A stretch of 64,000 nt of DNA from Megamerina dolium (taxonomy: Eukaryota > Arthropoda > Insecta > Diptera > Megamerinidae), in NCBI GenBank assembly GCA_963854835.1, contig OY978526.1, positions 33,010,501 through 33,074,500 of the forward strand, in the 5' to 3' direction. Under the pieces are notes generated by a model. It saw nothing but the letters and a program-made list of their open reading frames with translations, had not been told where the DNA came from and did no database searches. Positions within the stretch are counted from its first letter, which is position 1, and each line of letters starts with the position of its first letter. A program made the position numbers and the translations under genes. This document shows, one piece after another, positions 11,442 through 22,895 of the stretch.

Positions 11442-14400
11442 ATGCAATCAATAATGGAGACTGAGTACAGTGCAGATTCATCTTCAGAGGATGATTTATA
11501 TACGGAGAGCTCTGATGAATCTGAAGAGGAATGTGGAAGCGATTATGACGTGCAACCTCATAAGGCACGTCGAAAACGGTTCGTTCCTGAAGCGTCTGGA
11601 CTCTGTGAAATTCAAACTGCACCAAATAATTTACAACAAAAAATAGTCAACGTAGAGGTAAGAGCTGTACACATACATACACATATATAATTAGTAACGT
11701 TTATGAATAAATCCTTCAGTTAATAATAAATTAATATGTACTTCTCAGACCGTAGATACATAGTTATTGACATATGTATGGCCAAACATACGCATAATAA
11801 ATCAGTACATGATCGTATCTGATTATTTTGTAATTATTTTATAATTTCAGATCTCGGGCTCCTTTACGGGTAACGCGCGAAATCTCAATTGCCCTTCGAG
11901 AGCATTTCATAAAGTGCCAAATAGATTAGGTTTCTGTTTGAAGGATATTGTGCCCTATTGCTTTCTGCAAGGGTAAGTCGTTCTGCGAAAATTACTTTTT
12001 TCGTTGTAAAATCGTTTATTTGTTTGTGTTTTTTAGGCATTTATTCATGGGCTTGAGTGCCTGTGGCCAATTTTTGCTCAGCTATAAGGTGTGCTGTAAC
12101 GATAATGTGGCTTCTAATCATTATTCCTTTAGCATAGGCTATAAATACACGTTAGTGTTTACAAATTTCATATACCCATTTCACGATATTCATGAATATA
12201 AATCTATCTGTATGTGTAGCTTGTATTTTTGGGTTTATCAACCGTATAAACCATTACGTAGTTTCTACAAATGCTGTCTCTTCGATGATCATGGAGTGGA
12301 CAATTTGAAAACGGTCTCTATGACACAGTGGAAATGTGCTGATCCCCGTGTTCTTATCGTTCATGGTGGAGCGGAGGATGAAACTGAGGATTCTTATATT
12401 ACTTACGTTAAAGTTCCTAAACTAGGATGCCTAGAATGTAAAAAGTTGCGAGACTATGATGATGGATGTAAGAACGTTTTCCACTTATGTATAGAAACTA
12501 TTTGGCTAATTGTTTGTTTTAGTTTTCCGTTGGCATGCATTGTGCCTGAAGTGTAATCTTACCATACACACAAAGTATTCATCGTCTGAATCGGATACAA
12601 AATTTAACCCATACATCAATCTGATATGCCCGGAACGTATAATTATAGTGTCGAATGGATTCGTTCACATGCTTAATATCGAATTGGAGCAGTTAGCTGC
12701 AGTTTCCGGAACTTCACAAATGCTGATGCATCAAGCTGCACAACAAGCGACGATGTTTCAAAATGTGAACTCGCCTAAAACGACTCTTCCGCTTGAGGCG
12801 ACGGCATTTGCAGAAAAACGTTCCGCCTTGTCGGCAGAGGAGATTAACAGTTGCGACAACCATAACAATATTATAGCACGAATTATTGCTGATTTCAGTG
12901 ATATTGAAACGGATTCGGCTCAATCGAATACAAGTCGGAGCAATGAAAATGCCACATCCAATAACGAAGATGCAATTGCAGGCGCCACGGTTACGTGTAT
13001 TTCTCGTAAAACTTATGACGAGTTAATTTTCACCTGCAATGGCAGTGCATCGGGTGCGACCAGTGCATCGGGAAGTGCTGCACTGGCGGCTAATGTTGGT
13101 GCGAGTACTTCAAGTGCGAAGACGTCCGGTTCAACTAAGATCAGCCTCATCAATCATAAGGGGAAACGTCGCCATCGCATTGTGACAAAGTCGTACCGGA
13201 ATGGTGTAACAACCGTGGATTTGCAGGTATATTCAATCCTCTCAATTTCTTGAACAAATACACGTTTGATTTCGTCTAGGGCTCATCGACGTCCTCAGCT
13301 ATTGCGGATAAATCCAGCGCATATGAATTCTCCGAAGACAACGAAAAATGCGAAAAGATTGCCACACTACGTAAGCGTCGACTTGCAGACAAGAAATATG
13401 AATTCTCTGAGGATAACTCGGAAAATATAATTCCTTTCACTAAAATACGTTCTGCCAGCAAAAATATATCCTCATCATTGTTCTCGTCGAATGGTTCAGC
13501 AAATGGTAGTACCCTAGCCAGTGGTCGGAATATGTTCCGGCCCACGTCAAATGCACACCACTTTTATAGCACCTCGCCATGTGCTTCGCCGTCTTCCTCG
13601 CCACATCCGTCGCAAGCTTCGTCCCCAGGTTGTGATGTTCGCCATTGCACACCGCCGCCCATACATCGTGCAAGCCCTATAGCTTCGTTTCAGCAAGGTT
13701 TTCGTTCACCGCCGTGCAGCAGTTCACCCGTGGGCGCAGGCATTATGCGCTCTCCTAGTCGACATGTAACTGCAACTCAGTTGTACCACCGAAAGTCACC
13801 GCCACCGCTGCTCTCGCAAGCCACCCAGCAAATGCTTAGCTTCAAACCGCTTGGTACATTATCGCCGTTACAAGTGTCTATGGCTAAACGTAGTCATCTG
13901 GAATATGGCGGATCAATGTCGCCAAACGCGAGTGTTCCGTTTCTTTCTCCACGTCGCGAAGAGCATCGAATTGTTGAGGTACCACTTCAAGGAAACGCAA
14001 TGGTGGAGAAGCCAGTGTGTACGAAGAAATTCAGACGACGCTATGTCGAAGAGGACGATGCTGCATCCGTCATAACAAGCGAAGAAGATGATTGCATATC
14101 GCCAGGCTATCATACGTCATTGCCAATGGAAGTTCATGGCTCATGTTATTCGGACATGCAAATGGTTTCTCAGTCGTCATATCAACAGCTGCGATGCGCG
14201 AGTGTTGTCATAACACAACACTCGTTCGATCTGGAGGCCTTCACATACTATGTGATTAGCACACTTTGCCAAAAGAATCACAAAACTTATGATGTTTTCT
14301 ACGATTGGGCCTGCGAATTGATTACTGTATGTTTTGCTATTGATTTACAATCGCTTTATATTGTATTATTCTCTTTAACAGGTGTGTCCTTTAAGTCAGA

Positions 14401-14825
14401 CTATAATTTGCTTGCTGATGGCCCAGTTTTCTGCACGAGATCAAATACCGACTTCCCCTACTAATTGTTTGAACTGCTCAAAGAAACTGGATTGTGCTTT
14501 TCATCGGCGTCACTATGAGTGTCGTATTCTTTTCACGTGGAATATGGAAAGTGGAGAGTGGGAAGTACTGGATTACGGTGAATTAACGGAGTGTAAATTG
14601 CCACTAATAAGTCCCATAAAGAGAACTGGCAACAAAAAGGTTGTGAGCTTGTCACAGACAGCAAAAAAATTAGCTAACGAAGTGGCCGGCAGTCTCGGCA
14701 AGATTCAAGACTATTCGAATAATTTGCGTGTGCTCGACTCGAATGTGAAGAAATCCAAAATGTGCCTATCCGATCAGGACAACATGATAGAAATCTATTT
14801 AAAAAGGCCGCGCAAAAGTGATTAA
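11442..14825 (+). CDS. DCAF15: DCAF15 homologue, CUL4-DDB1 ligase substrate receptor
   Basis: Exons: 11442-11657, 11851-11972, 12037-12150, 12220-12467, 12523-13226, 13280-14326, 14382-14825. All introns are GT-AG and the phases agree, giving 964 aa. In human cells DCAF15 binds DDB1 and DDA1 and presents substrates to CUL4-RBX1 for ubiquitination. The N-terminal domain matches human DCAF15 at about residues 85-300: AFHKVPNRLGFCLKDIV, GHLFMGLSACGQFLLSY, YFWVYQPYKPLR, a cysteine pair in GCLECKKL, then HTKYS. The C-terminal domain (about 795-895) matches with FDLEAFTYYVIS, ITVCPLSQTIICLLMAQF and FTWNMESGEWEVLDYGELTE. Residues 1-72 are acidic. About 470-790 form a Ser/Pro-rich, probably disordered linker that explains the length (human is about 600 aa). 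It includes EFSEDN twice. The ATG at 11442 is the first in frame; another lies four codons on. Human molecular-glue contact residues were not checked. Confidence 0.93.
12151..12219 (+). other. Probable 69-bp in-frame intron of the DCAF15 homologue
   Basis: The segment is open in the coding frame, so it can be mistaken for exon. It begins GTTAGT, ends GTGTAG, is AT-rich, and is a multiple of three. Removing it joins GYKYT to LYFWVYQPYKPLR, restoring the spacing seen in human DCAF15, where FSFYIYHLYWWEF is continuous. If retained it would add 23 residues without a stop. Confidence 0.8.
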
Positions 14826-15600
14826 ATATAGATGATGATGATGGTGGTGATGATGATGATGATGAAAAGACCAGCGATAAATAGAGACTGACAGACATGG
14901 TCTGCTATGCAGAGCAACATACATACACACACATACCTATATGTATATGAATCATCTCCAAATTTAAACTGAAAGACTATTGGATACCATGTTTACGTAT
15001 ATCTATAATTAATTTTATTTTCAATATTTGTATGTATGCAGCAGAGTAATAAGTATATTTTAATTTGCAATTTGTGATTGAATAGAATTTTATGTATGTA
15101 TTTTAATTTATACATTTTGGTACGTCTGAATTATTCTGCACTATTAACTTTTAAGTAGTTTAGTTATCTAAGTCATTTTCTGAATTAATGGATAGTTTAA
15201 AATTAAAAATTTAAATTTGCTTACATATATATATATATTCTGTACGCAACGATTATTCGAATAAACACGAGTGAGACATAATTCAGAAATAATTAGCATA
15301 TAAAATTTAACTACATACTCTATAACATATACGTACATATGAAAATATACCAAATACATATACATGATCACAATTAAAAGATATTCTCTAATTACAAAAT
15401 GGCATTGTTCTTCTTTTTTTTTTTGGAATTATTGTATTTGCAGGGATATCGAAAAATCATCAAGCTTCAAACGCTTCACCAAACAAATATTCTAATTAAG
15501 CATTTACAGGATGTATCGGCTCTAACCTGTGAAATGATTGCTAAATAATAAAAGAAAACCATTAAATCTACAGCGATTCTTTTCAACATTACACAAGCTC
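14826..15600 (+). other. 3' untranslated region of the DCAF15 homologue
   Basis: A GAT-rich microsatellite (about 14832-14863) follows the stop codon directly. Candidate poly(A) signals AATAAA lie at 15260-15265 and 15547-15552. Either could end the transcript. The second is followed by a Jockey-like retrotransposon relic on the other strand, so the gene ends before about 15700. Confidence 0.55.
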
Positions 15601-15713
15601 TATAAGTAATTTGACTTGCGTGGTCGCAAAAGTGCATACTTTTTCTCATTCTCTTTTATTTATATTCCAACCATTTTTGAAGATACTAATTCCTTGGGGT
15701 TTCTTCCACCTTT

Positions 15714-16644
15714 TCAACAATTTAAATTGTTTTCGTTTTTATTTGTTGTTGCTCTAATAATATGCGCATTCCAGTCAATTGTAGGGTGTAATTGTTGTTG
15801 GTTGCAATTAATGTTGTTCTTGTTGTTGTTGTTGATGTCAGTGCTCGGGTCATCATGCTCAAGATTGAAGTTCAAAAAGGTGGCTGCTCCGTCCGGGTGC
15901 GTCCACACGGAAGAAGGAACGAGAGTGGTGGGTCTTGCTGGTCATATAAATAAATGTCCGGTATCATGCGGGCTGCGCTTACTATGGAGTCATAGATCTG
16001 GGATGTTGTCATTTAATCTGTGCGTATATTGTAGCAGTTGAGCTGCATATTCCATCTAGATCATAGCTGCGAAAGCGTAGTTCTGCTACTCGTGGGGGGA
16101 CTCAGTTCAGCGGTGGCAATGGGCGGGGGGACCACCATTGAGGACAATATTGTTGGTATGTTTTTCGATGGCAGATGCAACAGCGTTACGATACAGGCTG
16201 TTCAAGGCCACCATTCGAGACGTGTAGTTAGGGTCTGCGACATATTGGTCGATGTGTCTGCCTAACGATCTCAGAGTTCATTATGGCTTTCAGCATCTCA
16301 GTCTCTTAGTGCCAAATCTTCTCGTGCGCCATCTTATGGCATCTTGCTATGATTCACAGTGCAGAGTTTTATCTTGCCTGGAGAGTCTACCACTGAGTGT
16401 CATTAATTGCTACTGTTCATACTGGAGTTTAAGACCGATCTGCCAATTGCTGCATGTGTGGTAGCGTCTTCTTTCCCTTTCGCAACCAGTTCTTGCGCGA
16501 TGTCTTTAGTATGGACAGTGAAAAGCACAAGGCGATCAAAAACCATCCCAAATATTTTAAGATTGTTGACAGTGGGTATGACATTTCCATCCACAATAAT
16601 ATTGAGAGCTGTTCCCACTCGTCTTTTAGTAAAGGGTTTTCCAT
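15714..16644 (-). pseudogene. Jockey-like non-LTR retrotransposon C-terminal relic
   Basis: On the minus strand, from about 16640 downward, the conceptual protein reads GKPFTKRRVGTALNIIVDGN, then IPTVNNLKIFGMVFDRL, HTKDIAQELVAKGK, AIGRSVLN, and after breaks SLGRHIDQYVADPNYTSRM and finally WTHPDGAATFLNFNLEHDDP. These are the thumb and C-terminal parts of a Jockey-clade reverse transcriptase. Stops and frame changes interrupt it, notably after SVLNSS. The 3' part (about 15720-15840) is rich in AAC repeats. Upstream the relic is cut by the mariner at 16647-17542. It is not functional. Confidence 0.85.
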
Positions 16645-16646
16645 TA

Positions 16647-17542
16647 TGGACATAACAATTTTATCTATTAATAAAACACAGAAATATTTGAGGTATTGAG
16701 TTCAAATTTATTGTGGATATATTGCAAGCATTACATTTTATGATTTCGGTCATATGACCACCACGAGCCCGTTTACAGCGGTCGATTCTTTGGACCCAAT
16801 TTTCCACCACTCTAGCACACATTTCGACCGGAACGTTGGCAATTTCGCGTTGGATGTTGTCTTTGAGCTCGTCTTAAGTTGCTGGCTTGTTGCCATAGAC
16901 CAGTGACTTGATAAAGCCCCATAAAAAGAAATCCAATGGTGTTAGATCGCCTGAACGAGGCAGCCATTCGAACGGACCATTTCTCGAGATAACACGTTCA
17001 CAGAATTTGCCTTGCAATAAATCGATTGTGACGTGTGCTGTGTGGCTAGTGGCACCGTCTTGTTGAAACCACATATCGTTGATATCAAGTTCATCCAATT
17101 CTGGAGACAAATAATCTTCCAACATAGCACGATAGCGCTCTCCATTGACAGTAACGACATTGACGGTCGTTTTCATCCACGAAAAAATACGGCCCAATCA
17201 CACCTCCGGCATGAAAACCACACCAAGCAGTAACTTTTTGCGGATGGAACGGTGTCTCAAGAAGCACTTGTGAGTTTGTTGCTGACCAATAACGCATATT
17301 TTGCTTATTGACAAAGCCATTGAGCCAGAAATGAGCTTCATCGCTGAAGATGATTTTTCGCTCATAAAGTTGCGACCACCGACTCAGAATTTCGGTAGTA
17401 ATTTTTAATAATTTCCAAACGTTGCTGGTTCGTAAACTTTACCATGATGAAAATGTTGACTTTAACTAACGTTTTGACATTGACAGTTGATTAAAAAAGT
17501 TTAACTGTGCGTTCATATAAAGATACGAAATTGTTATGTCCC
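16647..17542 (-). mobile_element. DD41D mariner relic
   Basis: Ends TGGACATAACAATTT and its inverted copy lie next to TA at 16645-16646 and 17543-17544. Minus-strand fragments encode VTAWCGFHAGGVIGPYFF, NDMWFQQDGATSHTAH and SGDLTPLDFFLWGF. The second and third catalytic Asp are separated by 41 residues, the spacing of rosa-type mariners. The first Asp lies in a segment broken by frameshifts. At 896 bp it is shorter than the related 1309-bp element at 56766-58074, and the N-terminal DNA-binding part is missing. It sits in the Jockey-like relic. Confidence 0.88.
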
Positions 17543-17569
17543 TAATGGTTTTCCATTAGGGACATAACA
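17532..17569. repeat. Perfect 17-bp hairpin at the mariner boundary
   Basis: The arms 17532-17548 and 17553-17569 are exact inverted copies around a TTTT loop. The left arm contains the mariner's right terminal repeat (GTTATGTCCC). The right arm contains a second inverted copy of it (GGGACATAAC), each next to a TA. Confidence 0.95.
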
Positions 17570-17654
17570 GTAATGATTGCTGAACATAAAATATTTATTT
17601 TTTTTAATTGGGTTTTTAATTTCAGTTTAAATATTTCTTTCTTTAATTTCTTTT

Positions 17655-19347
17655 GAATAAAGAATCAGGGGCTCATTTGAGTACCTGTAAAGCATAATGT
17701 GATATCTGTTACAGTTGCCATGCGGAAAGGCACAAACTCATATGTGGATTTGTTTTTAGTAAGGGAATACGACATCTTGACTCACGGTTCTTATTTGTGA
17801 ACGAACGGCTGGCAACAATCCGCACAAAGACAAAATTCTCCAATTTGCTCACGCCCCGATGGATGAGAAGGACGATGCTGAAGAAGAAGGCTGATCGATT
17901 TCGCCGCAGCACGAAACATGGTAATTAGTAGTACCAGATTTCAGCATATCGACATCCATAAAGCGACGTGGCTGTCTCCAGAACAACGCACGAAAACCTA
18001 AATTGAGCACGTGATGATCAACGGAAGGCATGCTTCCAGCGTGATGGACATGAAAACATCGACTTGGATCACTACCTTGTTGCAGATAAGGTGCGAACAC
18101 ATTTATGTGTCGCAAAGAACAAGCGATGTCCCACACGGAGAAGGCTTGAAGTCAATAAGTTTCAATCACTGGAGACATAAATGCTTTTAACCACTCGACT
18201 ATCGGATCTGCTTATGCAGAACACTCTCCCACTTGATAATACATGCGAGGAGGTAATCGGTTTCTACCGGCCCCTGAGGAATAGGTGGTATGATCAGGAG
18301 TGTCGCGACGCTACCGCTACAGAAAAACCCTGCTTGCAGGTACTACGCGAACTGTTAAGGAGTGGTACAGGGAGGGGAGGAGTGCGGAGAGACGTCTTTT
18401 CAGGCGCAAGGAGAGAGAGAGCAAGAAAGAAACGAATGTAAGAAGATAGAGCTGAGTAGAGGAATGAGACTCTTCCTCGAGAAGATGGAGCATCTGGGTG
18501 GCGGTTTAAATCCCGGAGCCTCTACCTGTCGTGACAAAAATGGGAATATGTACGGTACGGTCTGATGGAAACAAGCGCGATGATTGGAGGCTCAGTGTTC
18601 TCTGTCCCGTATATAAGAAAGAAGATCCACAATTTGCTCCAACCACCTTATCATTGTGGCTTCAGAGCTGGTAAATCTACAATCGACCAGATTTTCACAC
18701 TGCGTCTGTTTGTTGATTACAAGGCCGCTTTTGGAAGTCCGGTAAGGGATTACCTCTGGACAACAATGTTTGAGTTTGATATTCCTCTTTTCTCCCCCTT
18801 CGAGGACCTCTTCCTACCGTTTAATACAGGACGGGGTTTCAGACAATGTGATTCGTTCATGCGACTTTTTCAAGAGACTTTTTATGGAGGAAGTAAAACG
18901 AGCTGCTAATCTACTACATAATGCCACTATCTTCCACAAAAGTATCATGCTGTTAGCGTATGCCGATGATATTGACATTGAAACCGATGATATTGAAGCT
19001 TGGACAATTTCTACCTCAGATGAGAGAATATTCGCTGGTTTCGAGAAAAATGGACATGAGCTGTATGAGCTGTATGCCGAGACCTACAGAGCGAAGTGCA
19101 TTAGAATTCAATCGCTGCACTGACTGGGTCACGTTGAGCGAATGGAAGAACACCCTCTAGCTAAGGAGGTGTTATATTCGGGACCCGCTGGTGGACGATG
19201 CGGTGGAAGAGGCAGACATAACCTCCGGTAGAAAGACCAGATACTGAAGAACTGGCGTCAACTAGCAGATTAAAGATTTGGGTGGCGAAGCATGCTACAG
19301 TCGGCCTAAATCGATTTTTAGTAATAATAGCCACATAAGTAAGTAGG
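17655..19347 (+). mobile_element. RTE-type non-LTR retrotransposon relic, copy 2
   Basis: Homologous to copy 1 (3125-5135). The endonuclease part around 17710-17880 is heavily damaged. The reverse transcriptase shows PPYHCGFRAGKSTIDQIFTLR in part and the catalytic box AYADDIDI near 18956-18980. The C-terminal part has the WTISTSDER motif shared with copy 3. Multiple frameshifts and internal deletions are evident. The 3' end is ATAAGTAAGTAGG, the same short tandem tail type as copy 1. Confidence 0.85.
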
Positions 19348-22300
19348 CATAACATGCTTTGATGTTTTAACTTTTCCATTATACACACCATATTCAACAT
19401 CTTCTCAATGGTCTGGCTGATTACAAAAGGTATTAGAATAGTCCCCTAAGTATTATAAATAAAATTTGTGAATTCGAATATAAGATAGATTCCGTAATTT
19501 TCTTTTTTTGCAATCTTTATTGCGTTTGGTGAAAGTTAGGGCATTAACATAGGAAAGTAACATTTTTACGTACCTTTACCACCTAGTACCTGTAAGAGGG
19601 CCGCCTACCCAAGCAAGCAAATACACATACAATCTCAAACACACATACATAACAGTACTTATTCCTAAAATTTTACTACTTCAAAAGTAAATTAGATCTG
19701 GCGGCATTGGCATCTGGAGTATTAATTTTAGCGAAAAGTAAGCCACAGCTCGTGTGAGGATAACACTTACGAAGGAAAAATGTTATCAATATAGAAATCA
19801 AGAGGATGATAGTGTTAGAATATATAATCTGTTGGAATGGTATCGTCCCATAAAAACAATCACTAAACAAATGTAAGTTTTTAAGTCTTTAATTATATTC
19901 TTTTTGCTTTTTATTGTATTTTACTATCTTCCTTTTTAAAATTTTTTATTTATAATTGAATTTATTCATGATTGAAGTCATTTTTCATAATCTATTTTTT
20001 TGTTTATAGTTTTGGCCCATTTCTATTCATAATTACAATACATACATGTTTAACAAGCATTTGGTAAAAGTAGTAACATGCAGATAATGTGCGTTTATGT
20101 ATGTATGTATGCACATTTTAAATAAATCTCAAAATGAAATAACCTATGTAATGTATTATCATCTATCCTGTCCCATATGAAAGATAAATTTACCATCTTC
20201 CATTTATACCATATTTTCAGATATCTTAATTATCATAATGCGTGTGTGCTTATTTAAAAATTTACAAATTACATGTTTCGCATATCTATATGTACATACA
20301 AACATACATGTGAGTACCACAAATCTACTTCAACTGGAAAATGTAAAGTTTGATTTAAGAGACTATGTTTGAAAAGTTGCTCAACATGAATCAATATGAT
20401 GCTTCGTTAGATTCATGTTGCCAATCGTTGTACTCACGAGAATTAACTGGATAATCTCATAAAGACTATGAGACTATGACTATGAAAATTCCATTTGAAT
20501 GTTAGCAATATGCAATATTTGTGAATCCTCTGCGTTGGGAAAATAATTTACATAACGAAATAAAGTTGTCAAAATGCAAGTGCCTAAATTTAGCTCATAC
20601 AATGCATCAATACATATATTCATTCAGCTGTATTTACATTTCAGTACTACATATGTATGCTATGTACGTACAAATATTCATACAAATGTTCACATATATC
20701 ATATATATATAGAAGTTTACGTATAATAGCTGCCTACTCGTATTTATGCGAAAAGGCAGCTATAATAAATTAAATAGTATTGCATAGAAACAGCTTTTAA
20801 TATCTATCTAACATGCGGTAGTAATTATCCAAGCAATGAATTGTGAAAGGTGTTCATATACAAAAAAAAAATTAAAATTTATTCTTTCCCAGCAAGTCGA
20901 AAGAGCTGCGCTGCTAATATTTTATGGTAGGTATAATAGGAAATTATAAATCGATCTGTACTATACACGTCAAATACGAATTAATTGATAAGTAATTTAA
21001 GTTTACAGCCCATATCACATGTTCCGCTTGCAATACTACGAATTTCGTAGAATTTTCGTAAATGCCATTACATCTTTTATGTTTTTTTTTTTTTTTTGGC
21101 TTCAGATTTTCTTAAATTTAGTATCACATGTGTCATTTGTTCCACGAAAAATGCGAAATTTTCTTCGGTTGGTTTTTGCTATCGCACCTTTATAGATATA
21201 GATTCGGATTAAAGTAAAATATTGCTTGTAATTGGAGATAAAAAAAAATATACAACTTCCATGAATCACCTTCTGAAAAACACCAATGATTTCGGAGCTT
21301 GCTGGGAAAGTAATAAACCACCGCTTTGTAAGAAGAACGTGTGATCAAGGGATGAAACGAATCATATAAAATCAACTGATTGGGCGTCGTTATTTTCACC
21401 AATCATTTCTTAGCACCATTCAAACATTTATGAACATGTAATTTTAAGAATTAGAAATGATGGTGCTATTAAAATAGCGCACTGAAACATCGATCTGATG
21501 TGTTTATATGTATTAAATGAGTGTAGGCATGCGGCGTGCTGGAAACATTCACATAAGTGGTAATAGTAGCTGTTATTGTATTGTATGATAGTAACCATAT
21601 TAGCAGTAGAAGTAGTTGTAGTAATATTTGTTGTTTTGCTTTGTTCTGTTTTTCTGTTTTTTTTTTTTCGTTTATTGCATTTCAATTGTGAATTGTATTT
21701 AATTTGCTTATAAATAAATTAATGATGAAATATAACTTGATAATTCTATGTAATATTTATAATGTGTCTATCAAATTATTTACATCAACTCATTAATTAA
21801 TTGATCACCCTTATTATTATAACTATTATGTAGACACAGTAGGTACCTACTAAATTTGTATACAATTTGAATACGTAAGAGTACATTTTACGCATTGCAA
21901 TATTATACATACTTCTATACAATAATTCAGTAATGTCTCGCCTCACATAATATTCTCTTAATTTTCAGTTTTTTTTTTTCACTTTTTAAATAATTTCTTA
22001 CCCTAAGTTATAAAAACTACATATACATACATCCATGTATAGATTGTTATTATTGTTTCATTTTTTTTTTCTTTCCAATGTTTGTTCTTTTGAAATCGTG
22101 ATGTATATGGCTGTTTTGTGTATGTGTGTGTGTGTATAATGTATAATGAGTTTGAATCTCTAAGCCCAATAAATAGTGTTAAATTTCTATTGCTTTGATT
22201 CATTGTGACGATAACTAGAATAATTCTATGCAGAACTCTCGCTCTCTATACAATTACATACAAATCGAGGTGCACTAGTATATTACCTACATACATCGCT

Positions 22301-22660
22301 GCCATATGACTGTATATACTTATATTACAATATATATGTATTTGCTTATCATCTGGCAGATTTTAAATTTTTTTGCTTTTTTTTTCGTTTTTTGTTTTTT
22401 ACATTTGAATTGAGTTATTTGTTTTTTTTCTTTTTTCTGCTTTGGATTCTGTTTCTTTGTAGCGCATTTTATATTTAGGCTTTTGTAGTTGCAGTGAATT
22501 TGTGTTTGTAGATGTAGGTACAACAAAAACACGACGGCGACGACGACGACGACAATGAATGAATAACAAAATAAGTATTACTTAACACTTGTACAATATT
22601 ATGATACATGTCTGTATGCATTTAAATGTCTCTTAAATATATACACACACAAATGTACAA

Positions 22661-22736
<76 letters not shown>

Positions 22737-22895
22737 TATACAATATATATATGCCAAGAGTCTATATTTACTATGTGTAACTAGTATACATATGTATGTA
22801 TGCATGCAAGCAGTATTGTATATATATTGTATATATATAGAAGATGACAATTATTTAATTAATTAGTAGTAATTAATATTATCTTTACAGAAATA
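19348..22895. other. Gene-free interval, partly ELOVL 3' region
   Basis: AT-rich, with CATACATATGTA-like motifs common in flies and no coding signal. Because the ELOVL stop codon is at 22896 on the minus strand, its 3' untranslated region must extend into this interval. A (CGA)n run at about 22533-22553 and a TTTATT (AATAAA on the minus strand) at 21671-21676 are candidate 3' features. The end cannot be fixed from sequence alone. Confidence 0.45.
22665..22752. repeat. (TA)n microsatellite in the ELOVL 3' region
   Basis: TA run to about 22730, then short interrupted TA runs. It is 144 bp or more past the ELOVL stop codon on the transcribed strand. Confidence 0.95.
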
